DNA of 62,354 nucleotides from UBA6398 sp963660485. Lineage in GTDB: Bacteria > Bacteroidota > Bacteroidia > Bacteroidales > Bacteroidaceae. A program made the translations under genes and the position numbers. The number at the start of each line of letters is the position of its first letter. Position 1 is the first letter of the stretch. Of this stretch, positions 1 through 8,357 are shown in pieces. Location of the stretch: NCBI GenBank assembly GCA_963660485.1, contig CAVKYH010000011.1:1-62354 (forward strand). The letters run 5' to 3'. The notes beneath the pieces are model-generated. The model was not told where the DNA came from. It did not search any database and was given only the letters and a program-made list of their open reading frames with translations.

Positions 1-50
1 ATTTAAATTAGATGCCTTGGAGTTTTTACGAGATGCCGACAAAGTTTTTC
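1..50. repeat. Modular palindromic repeat, copy 1 (right half, cut by window edge)
   Basis: The window opens inside a repeat copy: the AATTTAAATT-type core, the arm AGATGCCTTGGA, then GTTTTT, ACGA and a decayed second arm. It carries the AAGG/CCTT arm type. It lies downstream of atpG, beyond that gene's hairpin terminator. The left half is outside the window. Confidence 0.8.
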
Positions 51-70
51 AACAACAAAAACGGGACAAA

Positions 71-110
71 AAGAAAGGGGTATTTCAATCGAAATACCCC
101 TTCTTTCTTT
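71..110 (-). terminator. Terminator of the atp operon
   Basis: A 10-bp perfect stem (77-86 with 91-100, GGGGTATTTC/GAAATACCCC) has an AATC loop and is flanked by A-rich and T-rich tracts on either side. It sits 19 bases past the atpG stop codon and would work in both directions. Confidence 0.8.
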
Positions 111-128
111 ATACTAAACAAATGAATG

Positions 129-1019
129 TCAGTCTTGGAAAGATGCCCCTGCAATGTCAAGAAGCTCTGATGTGATGGCCTGCTGACGCGTTTTGTTGTA
201 AGTCAACGTTAGCTGGTCGATTAGCTCGTCGGCATTGTCGGTAGCTACTTGCATTGCCACAACTCTTGCCGCATGCTCCGCTGCAAGGCTGTCGAGAATG
301 GCAGTAAACACCTGCAAGTGAAGAGTGGCGGGAATGAGCGAAGCAATGATGCTTGCCGGCGACGGCTCAACGATATAGTCGAGTTGTCTGCCGCCTTTGG
401 CTTTGTTGCTCGAGCCATCTTGGTTGTCGCTTGTCTGCAAATCAACCGGAAGGAAAGTGGTCTGCTTGACTTCCTGCTTGGACGAATTTACAAAATGCTG
501 CGAGATGATTTCCACCTTGTCCAATTCTCCCTCTTTGAAACGCGACATGAATTTCTCGGAAATGGCAGCCGCTTCTTTATAGGAAGGGTGGTCTAAAAGA
601 TTTGCATTGTCGGAGTCGAAAGCATATCCCGCTTTTTCCACGGCTTTCGCAATCTTTTTGCCCATAGGATAGATTTCAACGCTAATTCCTTGGCTCTCGT
701 AGTCTTTCGCAACCTTCAGAAGTTCCTTTATTACATTGGCATTAAAAGCTCCGCAAAGGCTGGAATTGGAGGAAACGGCTATAATAGCAACTTTCTTGAT
801 ATCCCGTTTTTCGGAATACGCGGTCTCCAATTCTCCCTCGGTTGCAGAAAGAAAACGCTCCATTATCGATGCAAGGCGGCTCTCGTAAGGACGCATGCTC
901 TCAATCGCCCTTTGCGCGTGGTGCAACTTTGACGATGCAACCATCTTCATCGCATTGGTGATTTTGCGTGTGCTCTTTACCGAGCCGATTCTTGTCTTTA
1001 CTTCTTTTAGCGAAGGCAT
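129..1019 (-). CDS. atpG: ATP synthase F1 subunit gamma
   Basis: 296 aa, normal length for the family. Gamma is the central rotor shaft of F1, coupling the c-ring to the three catalytic beta sites. The N-terminus (MPSLKEVKTRIGSVKSTRKITNAMKMVA) and the C-terminal stretch with ATDNADELIDQLTLTYNK are the two conserved coiled-coil ends that form the shaft; the Rossmann-like middle lies between. It is the last gene of the operon, 6 bases after atpA, and is followed by a strong hairpin terminator. Identification is secure. Confidence 0.97.
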   Translation of the reverse strand: MPSLKEVKTRIGSVKSTRKITNAMKMVASSKLHHAQRAIESMRPYESRLASIMERFLSATEGELETAYSEKRDIKKVAIIAVSSNSSLCGAFNANVIKELLKVAKDYESQGISVEIYPMGKKIAKAVEKAGYAFDSDNANLLDHPSYKEAAAISEKFMSRFKEGELDKVEIISQHFVNSSKQEVKQTTFLPVDLQTSDNQDGSSNKAKGGRQLDYIVEPSPASIIASLIPATLHLQVFTAILDSLAAEHAARVVAMQVATDNADELIDQLTLTYNKTRQQAITSELLDIAGASFQD

Positions 1020-1025
1020 GGCAAC

Positions 1026-2609
1026 TTACTTATATTGGGAACTTAAACTCTTAGCTTCGTCCTCAATAATAGATGTAACTTCTTCGGAAATGTTTCCTGC
1101 CAAAATCTTGTCGAGCACATCGGTGCGATGTTTCGTACGTATTATTTGCAGGAAATTATCTTGGAATTCTGAAATCTTATCAACAGGAACATCTGCAAGC
1201 AAGCCGTGGATACCACAATAGAGTATTGCCACTTGTTCTTCGACAGGCATCGGAGTATATTGCTTCTGAATGAGAAGCTCCTTGGTCTTGCGTCCACGGT
1301 CAATGGTCATGGCAGTTACCTTGTCCATATCGCTTGAAAATTGCGAGAACGCTTCGAGTTCACGATACTGCGCCTGGTCGATTTTCAACGTACCTGCAAC
1401 TTTTTTCATCGCCTTGATTTGCGCCGAGCCGCCTACACGCGACACCGAGATACCTACGTCGATAGCCGGACGGAAACCTTCGTTGAACAGATTGGATACA
1501 AGGTAAATCTGTCCGTCGGTAATGGAAATTACGTTGGTAGGAATGTATGCGGAAACGTCGCCTGCTTGTGTCTCGATAATAGGAAGTGCAGTGAGCGAAC
1601 CGCCGCCTACAACTTTTCCTTTGAGAGATTCTGGCAAATCGTTCATGTGTTCTGCAACCTTGGTCTCGGCGTTGATTTTTGCAGCGCGCTCCAAAAGACG
1701 TGAGTGGAGGTAGAATACATCGCCCGGGTAAGCTTCACGTCCGGAAGGACGGCGAAGAATAAGGGAAATCTCACGATATGCAACAGCTTGCTTGGAAAGA
1801 TCATCGTAAACAACCAAAGCATGCATGCCGCGGTCTCTGAAATATTCTCCAATAGCTGCACCAGCAAATGGAGCGTAGTATTGAAGTGCTGCCGAGTCAG
1901 CTGCCGTTGCAGCAACAACGACAGTGTATGGCATTGCCCCATGTTCTTTTAAAACTTGTACAGTGTTGGCTACCGTAGATGCCTTCTGGCCTATCGCAAC
2001 ATAGATGCAGTAAACAGGATCTCCGTTCTCGTAGTTGCGCTTCTGGTTGATGATTGTGTCGATAGCAATAGCCGTTTTTCCGGTTTGGCGGTCGCCAATA
2101 ATCAACTCGCGCTGCCCTCTACCGATAGGAATCATAGAGTCGATAGCCTTCAAACCAGTTTGCAAAGCCTGGTTCACCGGTTGGCGGTAGATAACGCCCG
2201 GAGCTTTGCGGTCGAGTGGCATTCGCAACTTCTCGCCGTCAATAGGCGCTCCGCCGTCGATAGGGTTGCCAAGAGGAGTAATTACTCTTCCGAGCATATT
2301 GTCGTTAACATCAATAGACGCAAGCCTATTGGTGCGCTTGACTGTCTGTCCTTCTTTAATTCCTTCGCTCGAACCAAGAATTACGGCACCAACATTGTCT
2401 TCCTCAAGGTTCATGACAATACCCATAGTTCCGTCTTCAAATTCAAGCAATTCGTTGGCCGTGGCGTTGAGAAGCCCGTAGATTCGTGCCACACCGTCTC
2501 CAACGGTTAGCACCGTGCCAACCTCTTCAAGCTTTAGGCTCGTGTCTAATGATTTGAGTTGGTCTAGCAATACGCTCGACACTTCTGCTGGATTAATATT
2601 CTTTGGCAT
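1026..2609 (-). CDS. atpA: ATP synthase F1 subunit alpha
   Basis: 527 aa, full length. Alpha is the non-catalytic nucleotide-binding subunit of the alpha3beta3 hexamer in the cytoplasm. The P-loop GDRQTGKT is at residues 172-179, preceded by the conserved AIDSMIPIGRGQREL, and the alpha-specific segment ISVSRVGGSAQIKAMK follows in the second half. The gene lies between atpH (29-base gap) and atpG (6-base gap) and is co-transcribed with them. Confidence 0.98.
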   Translation of the reverse strand: MPKNINPAEVSSVLLDQLKSLDTSLKLEEVGTVLTVGDGVARIYGLLNATANELLEFEDGTMGIVMNLEEDNVGAVILGSSEGIKEGQTVKRTNRLASIDVNDNMLGRVITPLGNPIDGGAPIDGEKLRMPLDRKAPGVIYRQPVNQALQTGLKAIDSMIPIGRGQRELIIGDRQTGKTAIAIDTIINQKRNYENGDPVYCIYVAIGQKASTVANTVQVLKEHGAMPYTVVVAATAADSAALQYYAPFAGAAIGEYFRDRGMHALVVYDDLSKQAVAYREISLILRRPSGREAYPGDVFYLHSRLLERAAKINAETKVAEHMNDLPESLKGKVVGGGSLTALPIIETQAGDVSAYIPTNVISITDGQIYLVSNLFNEGFRPAIDVGISVSRVGGSAQIKAMKKVAGTLKIDQAQYRELEAFSQFSSDMDKVTAMTIDRGRKTKELLIQKQYTPMPVEEQVAILYCGIHGLLADVPVDKISEFQDNFLQIIRTKHRTDVLDKILAGNISEEVTSIIEDEAKSLSSQYK

Positions 2610-2638
2610 AAATGATTTTCTGTAATTATTATTTGCGG

Positions 2639-3190
2639 TTATGAATTGCCTGCAGCCCGCATTAGGCTCTTGCGAATGTTCTTGATTTGGCTGCTAATGG
2701 AAGCGTCTATTCGATACGTGCCATATTCCAAAACAAATCCGCCGCCAATAGTCGGGTCTTTTTCTACATTCAGCACAACTTGGCTGTTAGTATTTTTCTC
2801 GACAATCTTCCGCATTTTGTCAACAAAATTCTCGCTAACATCAGAGGATACAATGAGACGGCTCGATGTAATGTTTTTGTGTTTCAGGTAGAGATCTACA
2901 TACGAATTAGCTATAAATTGCAGCATCGTTGTACGCCTTTTCTCGATAATCAAATTAAGAAAACTTTTAGTGGCTTTGCTTGGGTCGTTCCCAACTGCCT
3001 TTTGAAGTAAATCTAATTTGCCCTCTGAAGAAATGGCAGGGTTCTCTATCATTTGGCGAAGTTGTGGCGCGTTTAGGTAAACCTTCGAAAGAAGATTCAT
3101 CTCTTTGTAGACAAGATCTTCCTCGTGAAGTTCTATCGCGTATTTTAACAACGCCTTAGCATATCTGACGGAAACCGTTCCTATATCCAT
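2639..3190 (-). CDS. atpH: ATP synthase F1 subunit delta (OSCP)
   Basis: 183 aa, typical for bacterial delta. Delta sits on top of F1 and ties it to the peripheral stalk made by subunit b. The N-terminus with SVRYAKALLKYAIE is the conserved helical domain that docks on alpha. The C-terminal part has DPTIGGGFVLEYGTYRIDAS, the family signature (IGGxxxxxGxxxxDxS). It lies between atpF (8-base gap) and atpA in the usual order. Confidence 0.95.
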   Translation of the reverse strand: MDIGTVSVRYAKALLKYAIELHEEDLVYKEMNLLSKVYLNAPQLRQMIENPAISSEGKLDLLQKAVGNDPSKATKSFLNLIIEKRRTTMLQFIANSYVDLYLKHKNITSSRLIVSSDVSENFVDKMRKIVEKNTNSQVVLNVEKDPTIGGGFVLEYGTYRIDASISSQIKNIRKSLMRAAGNS

Positions 3191-3198
3191 TTTTCTTG

Positions 3199-3699
3199 TT
3201 ATTTGTCGAATTTCATCTCGTTAAGCAGACTATCTATATAGTCGAGTTGCTTGTCTTGATTTTCAAGGTCCTTGCGCAGCACTTTTTCTGCGACATTGGT
3301 TGAAAGATTCACAACTTGGCTACGAATGTCGCGTAAAGCGATTTCTTTTTCGGCATTGATTTGCTCTTTGGCAGCGTCAATCATTTTTTGACCTTCAATG
3401 CCGGCCTTGTCGCGAGCTTCTTTTATTATGGTTTGGCTTGTTGCCATCGCTTCCTTTAGAATTCTTGCTTGTTCGTCGCGTGCATCGTGTAAGATTTTCT
3501 CGCTTTCGCTTTTTATGTTGGCGAGTTTTTCATTTGCTTCGCGTGCTTTCTGCAAGGATTCGTCGATATATTTTTTCCGGTCTTCAACCATTTTTGTTAT
3601 GACGGGGAAGCCAAACTTTGCCAAGATGATGAACATTACAACGAATGCTATCACCATCCAAAACAGAAGGCCGGAATCAGGTGTTAATAAAGCTGGCAT
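3199..3699 (-). CDS. atpF: ATP synthase Fo subunit b
   Basis: 166 aa. One hydrophobic N-terminal helix (about residues 10-30, GLLFWMVIAFVVMFIILAKF) anchors the protein in the inner membrane. A long charged, heptad-like helix rich in K, E, A and R fills the rest and forms the peripheral stator stalk. Position between atpE and atpH and the overall architecture make the call secure although the sequence itself is fast-evolving. Confidence 0.95.
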   Translation of the reverse strand: MPALLTPDSGLLFWMVIAFVVMFIILAKFGFPVITKMVEDRKKYIDESLQKAREANEKLANIKSESEKILHDARDEQARILKEAMATSQTIIKEARDKAGIEGQKMIDAAKEQINAEKEIALRDIRSQVVNLSTNVAEKVLRKDLENQDKQLDYIDSLLNEMKFDK

Positions 3700-3714
3700 T
3701 TTTTTAGTCTGAAA

Positions 3715-3966
3715 TTATTGGAACAAGCCCAAAAGACAAACAATCACGGCGAACAAGGCAACACCTTCCACAAGAGCGGCGATGATAATCATGTTCAAGC
3801 GGATATTGTTGGTCTCTTCGGGTTGACGTGCTATTGCAGACATTGCATCGCCACCGATACGACCGATACCGATACCTGCACCAATTGCTGCCAAACCTGC
3901 GCCTAAAGCTGCACCCATTTTACCGAGGGCTGCTACTGCTTCTAATAGAATTAATAGTGAAGTCAT
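3715..3966 (-). CDS. atpE: ATP synthase Fo subunit c (proton-type)
   Basis: 83 aa with two membrane helices joined by the conserved polar loop ARQPE (residues 46-50). The ion-carrying carboxylate is Glu67 in ALVEGVALF. The residue after it is Gly, and the first helix lacks the Gln at the place where sodium-type c subunits carry it, so the ring looks proton-coupled. That is inference from known sodium-type motifs. The gene lies between atpB and atpF. Confidence 0.96.
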   Translation of the reverse strand: MTSLLILLEAVAALGKMGAALGAGLAAIGAGIGIGRIGGDAMSAIARQPEETNNIRLNMIIIAALVEGVALFAVIVCLLGLFQ

Positions 3967-3999
3967 GATTCTTGATTTTTATTTTGTTATTGTTATTTC

Positions 4000-5085
4000 T
4001 TATTTCTTTTCTGGTTCAAGGTGTGCCAATCCAATGAATACTGCGCTGAGCATGGTGAACACATATGCCTGGATAAATGCTACCAACAACTCTAGGAAGT
4101 CCATGAAGATTGTCATTGCTACGCTTACAACGGTAAGAGATGTTCCTGCAACGATTCCCATTTGGAATGTGATGAAAATGATGCAAACCAAAGAGATTAT
4201 GATTGCGTGTCCGGCGAGAATGTTGGCAAACAGACGCACCATCAAAGCGAATGGCTTGGTGAATACGCCGAAGAATTCTATTACCGGCATCATTGGTACG
4301 GGGAATTTCAACCACGTTGGAACTTCTGGCCAAAAGATGTCCTTCCAATAATGTTTGTTGCCAAACAAATTCGTTGCTATAAACGTACACAGAGCCAAGA
4401 AAAACGTGATGGCGATATTACCAGTTATGTTGGCGCCTGCCGGAAATACTGGAATCATTCCGACGAGATTGCTCGTAAAGATAAAGAAGAATACTGTTAG
4501 CAAATAGGGGGCGTATTTGCGGTAATGCTTCTCGCCGATGCTACTCTTGATAACGTCGTCGTTTATGCTCATTACAAACATTTCCATGAATCCTACGAAT
4601 CCTTTGGGAGCGTCATCGCTTGGCTTTCTGTTTTTATACCATCTTGCGCAGCGCAAAACGAGTATTGTAACAATACAAACCACTATAAGCAGTTCTAGAA
4701 CGTCTTTTGATATGGAAATGTTGAAAGGCTTGATTTCGTTTCCGGCTTCGTCTTTTTCAACTATCTTGCCTTCGTTTTCCTTTGACTTGGAAATGTAAAA
4801 GCCATTGTAAGTTCCGCCGTTCTCGTGGAATTTGGAAGAAAGGAATACGTTCCAGCCTGTTTTCTGACTGTACAAAATCACAGGGAGCGGGACAATAATT
4901 TCTTTTTCTCCGACATTTGTGATGTGCCATTCGTATGAATCGTCAGTATGGCTGAAGATTATATGCTGAATGTCTATCTTCTCTTTCCCCGAATGTTCTG
5001 AATTCTGCGCGTAAGTATTGTTCCAGACTGATACAGTTAGGAGCATAAATAGCAAGGTTAAGACAATGTTTTTATGTTTACGCAT
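4000..5085 (-). CDS. atpB: ATP synthase Fo subunit a, long Bacteroidota form
   Basis: 361 aa, about 100 residues longer than the E. coli protein. It begins with a cleavable-looking signal sequence (residues 1-26, ending TYAQ) and an extra extracytoplasmic segment of about 100 residues before the usual five-helix domain. The essential stator arginine is Arg284 in LMVRLFANILAGH. The extension is a feature of Bacteroidota subunit a; its role is not known to me. The start overlaps the preceding small membrane gene by 8 bases, suggesting translational coupling. Confidence 0.95.
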   Translation of the reverse strand: MRKHKNIVLTLLFMLLTVSVWNNTYAQNSEHSGKEKIDIQHIIFSHTDDSYEWHITNVGEKEIIVPLPVILYSQKTGWNVFLSSKFHENGGTYNGFYISKSKENEGKIVEKDEAGNEIKPFNISISKDVLELLIVVCIVTILVLRCARWYKNRKPSDDAPKGFVGFMEMFVMSINDDVIKSSIGEKHYRKYAPYLLTVFFFIFTSNLVGMIPVFPAGANITGNIAITFFLALCTFIATNLFGNKHYWKDIFWPEVPTWLKFPVPMMPVIEFFGVFTKPFALMVRLFANILAGHAIIISLVCIIFITFQMGIVAGTSLTVVSVAMTIFMDFLELLVAFIQAYVFTMLSAVFIGLAHLEPEKK

Positions 5086-5473
5086 TTTGAATTCCTTTTT
5101 TTCGTTCTATGGCAAAGAAATATGAGAGTTCCAATGCCATTGCTATTATATAATATGTAAAAGATGTTATTCCAAGAACAAGGCCGTTGTCTTTGTAGAC
5201 ATAAATCAGTATTCCGAAAAGCATTATGCTTGCGAGAAATCTTACGGTCTTGTCAATCAGGTAGAATGTGGTGATTGTGTTTGATTTTGAAGGCTGGAAC
5301 ATGTCGCGTACATAGAGCGAACAAGCGTTTGCAGCGCAGAAAAATATGCCAAGAACTACTACGGGGACAATCATTGCGTTTTTCTCCCACAGATGCATGG
5401 CTATTGCCAAGCATACTGTGATTACAGAAAGTACGCAAGTGCTTCTAAAGGTATATCGTCCTCGTATTGTCAT
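5078..5473 (-). CDS. Small four-helix membrane protein in atp operon (AtpI-like position)
   Basis: 131 aa with about four hydrophobic segments (near residues 12-26, 32-50, 70-92, 98-120) and a basic C-terminus. No enzymatic motif is seen. It sits between atpC and atpB, overlapping atpB by 8 bases and lying 3 bases after atpC. Many bacteria encode AtpI, a c-ring assembly or Mg/Ca-related accessory protein, next to atpB; this gene holds the equivalent place. Function as an ATP synthase assembly factor is inferred from position and topology only. Confidence 0.7.
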   Translation of the reverse strand: MTIRGRYTFRSTCVLSVITVCLAIAMHLWEKNAMIVPVVVLGIFFCAANACSLYVRDMFQPSKSNTITTFYLIDKTVRFLASIMLFGILIYVYKDNGLVLGITSFTYYIIAMALELSYFFAIERKKGIQNA

Positions 5474-5476
5474 TTC

Positions 5477-5713
5477 TTACTTCAATTCCACGCAAGCCAC
5501 AATCTCGTTGTTGGAAACTTCCACGAATCCCCCTTTGATGCCAACGCTTTTTATTTCGTCTGTTTTGTAGGTGATGTTTCCTTCTTGCAGACTTGATATA
5601 ATAGGAGCGTGCCCGTTTCGTATTTCAAAAGGACAATGACTTCCCGGAACGCTTACGTTTTCTGCGTCTCCGTTGAAAATCACATCTTCGGGTGATATTA
5701 TAGTAAGTTTCAT
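5477..5713 (-). CDS. atpC: ATP synthase F1 subunit epsilon, beta-sandwich domain only
   Basis: 78 aa. The sequence matches the N-terminal beta-sandwich of epsilon (LTIISPEDVIFNGDAENVSVPG; HAPIISSLQEGNI), which binds gamma and the c-ring. The C-terminal two-helix domain that inhibits ATP hydrolysis in E. coli and Bacillus is absent; the protein stops after the barrel. Short epsilon subunits are common in Bacteroidota, so this is not a broken gene, but the enzyme must lack the usual epsilon-based brake. Confidence 0.93.
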   Translation of the reverse strand: MKLTIISPEDVIFNGDAENVSVPGSHCPFEIRNGHAPIISSLQEGNITYKTDEIKSVGIKGGFVEVSNNEIVACVELK

Positions 5714-5733
5714 TTCTACTTGGATTGTTTATG

Positions 5734-7260
5734 TTATCCTTGTGCTTCCGACAAGAGTTTCTTGCCTTTTGCGATAGCGTCGTCGATTGTTCCTACGTTC
5801 AGGAAAGACTGTTCGGGAAGGTCGTCAACTTCTCCGTCCATGATCATATTGAAACCGCGTATGCACTCGTCGATAGGCACTTGCACGCCGGGCAAACCGG
5901 TGAACTGAGTAGCCACAGAGAATGGCTGGCCGAGGAAACGCTGCACCTTGCGGGCGCGGTTTACAATCTGCTTGTCTTCATCGGATAGCTCGTCCATACC
6001 GAGAATTGCGATGATATCTTGAAGTTCTGCGTATTTCTGGAGAATATGTATCACTCTCTGCGCGCAGTTGTAGTGTGCTTCGCCGAGAATCTTGGGATCC
6101 ATGATGCGCGAAGTCGATGCCAGCGGGTCTACTGCGGGATAAATACCCATTTCGGTGATTTTACGGTTCAACACGGTGGTTGCATCGAGGTGGGTAAATG
6201 TTGTGGCAGGAGCGGGGTCGGTCATATCATCGGCGGGCACGTATACTGCTTGTACCGAGGTGATAGATCCTTTTTTCGTGGACGTGATTCGTTCCTGCAT
6301 CGCGCCCATTTCACTTGCCAAGGTGGGTTGGTAACCTACTGCCGAGGGCATACGTCCGAGCAATGCGGAAACTTCGGAACCCGCCTGAGTGAAACGGAAA
6401 ATATTGTCGATGAAGAAAAGAATATCGCTCGACTTGCCGTTGTCTCCGCCTTTGTCGCGCATACTTTCTGCTATGGAAAGACCGGAAAGTGCTACGGCGG
6501 AACGTGCTCCGGGCGGCTCGTTCATCTGACCGTATACGAGTGTGGCCTGGCTTTTTGCTATTTCGTTGTAGTCTACTTTGCTCAAATCCCAATGGCCTTC
6601 CTTCATGGATTTTTCGAATTCCTTGCCGTATTTTATAACGCCGGCTTCAATCATTTCGCGAAGCAGGTCGTTGCCTTCACGGGTGCGTTCGCCAACACCT
6701 GCAAACACGGAAAATCCGTCGTGTACCTTTGCGATGTTGTTGATAAGCTCCATGATAAGCACTGTCTTGCCTACGCCGGCACCGCCGAAGAGTCCGATTT
6801 TTCCGCCCTTGAGGTAGGGTTCCAAAAGGTCGATGACTTTAATGCCGGTGAACAGCACTTCCTGCGAAGTCTTGAGTTCGTCAAACTTCGGTGCTTCGTG
6901 GTGAATGGGGTAGTCGTTGTCGTGGGAGAGTTCTTTCAGTCCGTCGATGCTTTCGCCGATGACATTCATCATTCTTCCCTTGATTTGATCGCCGGTGGGC
7001 ATGGATATAGATGCTCCTGTGCGCACAGCCTGCAAACCGCGTTTCAATCCGTCGGTATTGTCCATGGCCACGGTTCTCACCGTGTCTTCGCCGATGTGTT
7101 GCTGAACTTCTGTGATGAGTTTGCTGCCATCGGGACGCATTATATATAGAGCTTCCTTGATAGCGGGTAGTACCTCTTCAACCTTGCGTCCGGCGGTGTC
7201 GAATGTTACGTCGATTACCGGACCGATGATTTGGGATACACGACCTATTTCTTGAGCCAT
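5734..7260 (-). CDS. atpD: ATP synthase F1 subunit beta
   Basis: 508 aa, full length; the catalytic subunit of F1. The P-loop GGAGVGKT is at residues 159-166, followed by the catalytic-site motif GERTREGNDL and the DELSD segment (DELSDEDK) of the rotary C-terminal domain. It is the first gene of the operon: a TATCTTTG box lies 36 bases upstream, and the next gene atpC starts 20 bases after the stop. Beta-epsilon first, separated from the rest by a membrane gene, is the Bacteroidota order. Confidence 0.98.
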   Translation of the reverse strand: MAQEIGRVSQIIGPVIDVTFDTAGRKVEEVLPAIKEALYIMRPDGSKLITEVQQHIGEDTVRTVAMDNTDGLKRGLQAVRTGASISMPTGDQIKGRMMNVIGESIDGLKELSHDNDYPIHHEAPKFDELKTSQEVLFTGIKVIDLLEPYLKGGKIGLFGGAGVGKTVLIMELINNIAKVHDGFSVFAGVGERTREGNDLLREMIEAGVIKYGKEFEKSMKEGHWDLSKVDYNEIAKSQATLVYGQMNEPPGARSAVALSGLSIAESMRDKGGDNGKSSDILFFIDNIFRFTQAGSEVSALLGRMPSAVGYQPTLASEMGAMQERITSTKKGSITSVQAVYVPADDMTDPAPATTFTHLDATTVLNRKITEMGIYPAVDPLASTSRIMDPKILGEAHYNCAQRVIHILQKYAELQDIIAILGMDELSDEDKQIVNRARKVQRFLGQPFSVATQFTGLPGVQVPIDECIRGFNMIMDGEVDDLPEQSFLNVGTIDDAIAKGKKLLSEAQG

Positions 7261-7295
7261 AGTTGTTTTGGTATATCTTTTATTATTTTCGTTTG

Positions 7296-7303
7296 CAAAG
7301 ATA
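7296..7303 (-). promoter_or_regulatory. -7 promoter box for the atp operon
   Basis: Read on the minus strand this is TATCTTTG, an exact match to the Bacteroidota -7 consensus TAnnTTTG, 36 bases before the atpD start. No clear TTTG -33 box is seen at 19-21 bases. Confidence 0.55.
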
Positions 7304-7500
7304 AAAATTAATCGCGATATTATGTACCTTAAATAGTGTTATGTTGTTCTAAACAGGTTAAAAATCGGGCAAAAACCTCTCTTTTTGTTTGAAAATGGAT
7401 GGTTTGCTATTTCTAATGCACGTTTTTTGTGTGGAAAAATGTCTGATGTTGCAAAAAACAGCGTTTCGCTTTGTTCAAACGGCGTTTTGAGGCTTTAAAA

Positions 7501-7586
7501 ACAATGTCTGATATCGTAAAAACGATGTCAGACATAATTTAAATTCCGACGCATCTAATTTAAATTTGGTGGCCCGGAGTTTTTGC
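7501..7586. repeat. Modular palindromic repeat, copy 2
   Basis: It has two parts. First, an inverted pair of short arms (ATGTCTGATATCGT at 7504-7517 and ACGATGTCAGACAT at 7521-7534) forms a 14-bp stem with one mismatch. Then AATTTAAATT, the GACG arm TCCGACGCATC, the core TAATTTAAATT, and a different right arm, TGGTGGCCCGGAGTTTTT, so the large palindrome is hybrid and unpaired. The rest of the gap 7261-7628 is AT-rich and shows only the atp promoter. Confidence 0.85.
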
Positions 7587-7628
7587 TAAAAATGCGTGTT
7601 GTGTAAATTATTGTAAGTCAGAGGGAAA

Positions 7629-8357
7629 TCAATTCTTCATCAAGGTGATGTAATATCCCATTTTTACGTAAATCGTGCCGTTGGCCGAACGGGAGAATAC
7701 GTCCTTTTTTGAATTCCCGAATATGTCGCTCAATCCGTAGTAGTATCTGCCCTCTACGGTGAAGTGTCCTATTTTTGCGGTGTTGAGTTCCAGTCCTATT
7801 CCGGCGGCAATTCCGTAGTCGAATTTGTGGTCGATTTTCAAATCATATTGGGCATACATGTTGTTAGGACGGTCGGGGTTTCCCTCGGAATTCAAGGTCC
7901 AGGTGGAACTCTTCTTCGACGCATCACCAAAACAGAAACCTATTTGCGGACCGGCGAGAATGTAGAAAAGAAATCCCTTTTCTTCGCGCCCCCAACCGAG
8001 GTTGGCAAACATAGGTAGCTGTATGTAGCTTATTTCGCGCTGGTAGGTGTCGGGAAGTTTCTCGCCGGCATAGCTCAAAATGTCTTCTTTCCACCCGAGT
8101 TTGGCGTAATTCAATTCTACTTGCAGCGCACATACCGTATTGAAGTACTTTTCGCACGTATATTTCATTGCCACGCCGCCGGTATAGGACATGAGTTTTC
8201 CCTGTTTTATCGTAGGGTCGAAATCAACGGAGTTCATGCTTATACCCGAGGTTACTCCCACGCGCAGCTCGTTGCGGCGTTCGCCCACTTGGGCGTGTGA
8301 GGCGAGGGTGGCGGTTATGGCAAAAAAAAGAAGTATCGCGTAGATTCTGCTATTCAT
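7629..8357 (-). CDS. Outer-membrane beta-barrel protein (PorT-like family)
   Basis: 242 aa from the chosen start, which gives a clean signal peptide (MNSRIYAILLFFAITATLASHAQ cut after HAQ-type site). A start five codons earlier (8372) is possible. The mature part has alternating hydrophobic strands, a GVTSGISMN segment, and ends with an aromatic strand (YVKMGYYITLMKN), typical of small eight-stranded outer-membrane barrels of the PorT/OmpA-like class. It overlaps the stop of the upstream LysM gene, so the two are translated together. The exact substrate or partner is unknown. Confidence 0.75.
   Translation of the reverse strand: MNSRIYAILLFFAITATLASHAQVGERRNELRVGVTSGISMNSVDFDPTIKQGKLMSYTGGVAMKYTCEKYFNTVCALQVELNYAKLGWKEDILSYAGEKLPDTYQREISYIQLPMFANLGWGREEKGFLFYILAGPQIGFCFGDASKKSSTWTLNSEGNPDRPNNMYAQYDLKIDHKFDYGIAAGIGLELNTAKIGHFTVEGRYYYGLSDIFGNSKKDVFSRSANGTIYVKMGYYITLMKN

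Noticed and set aside
3715..3966. Sodium-dependent ATP synthase
   Set aside because: Subunit c lacks the Gln and the Ser/Thr after the key Glu that mark sodium-type rings.
6019..7149. A 376-codon plus-strand frame opposite atpD
   Set aside because: Shadow of a highly conserved gene; the product is rich in Cys, His and Phe with no recognisable domain.
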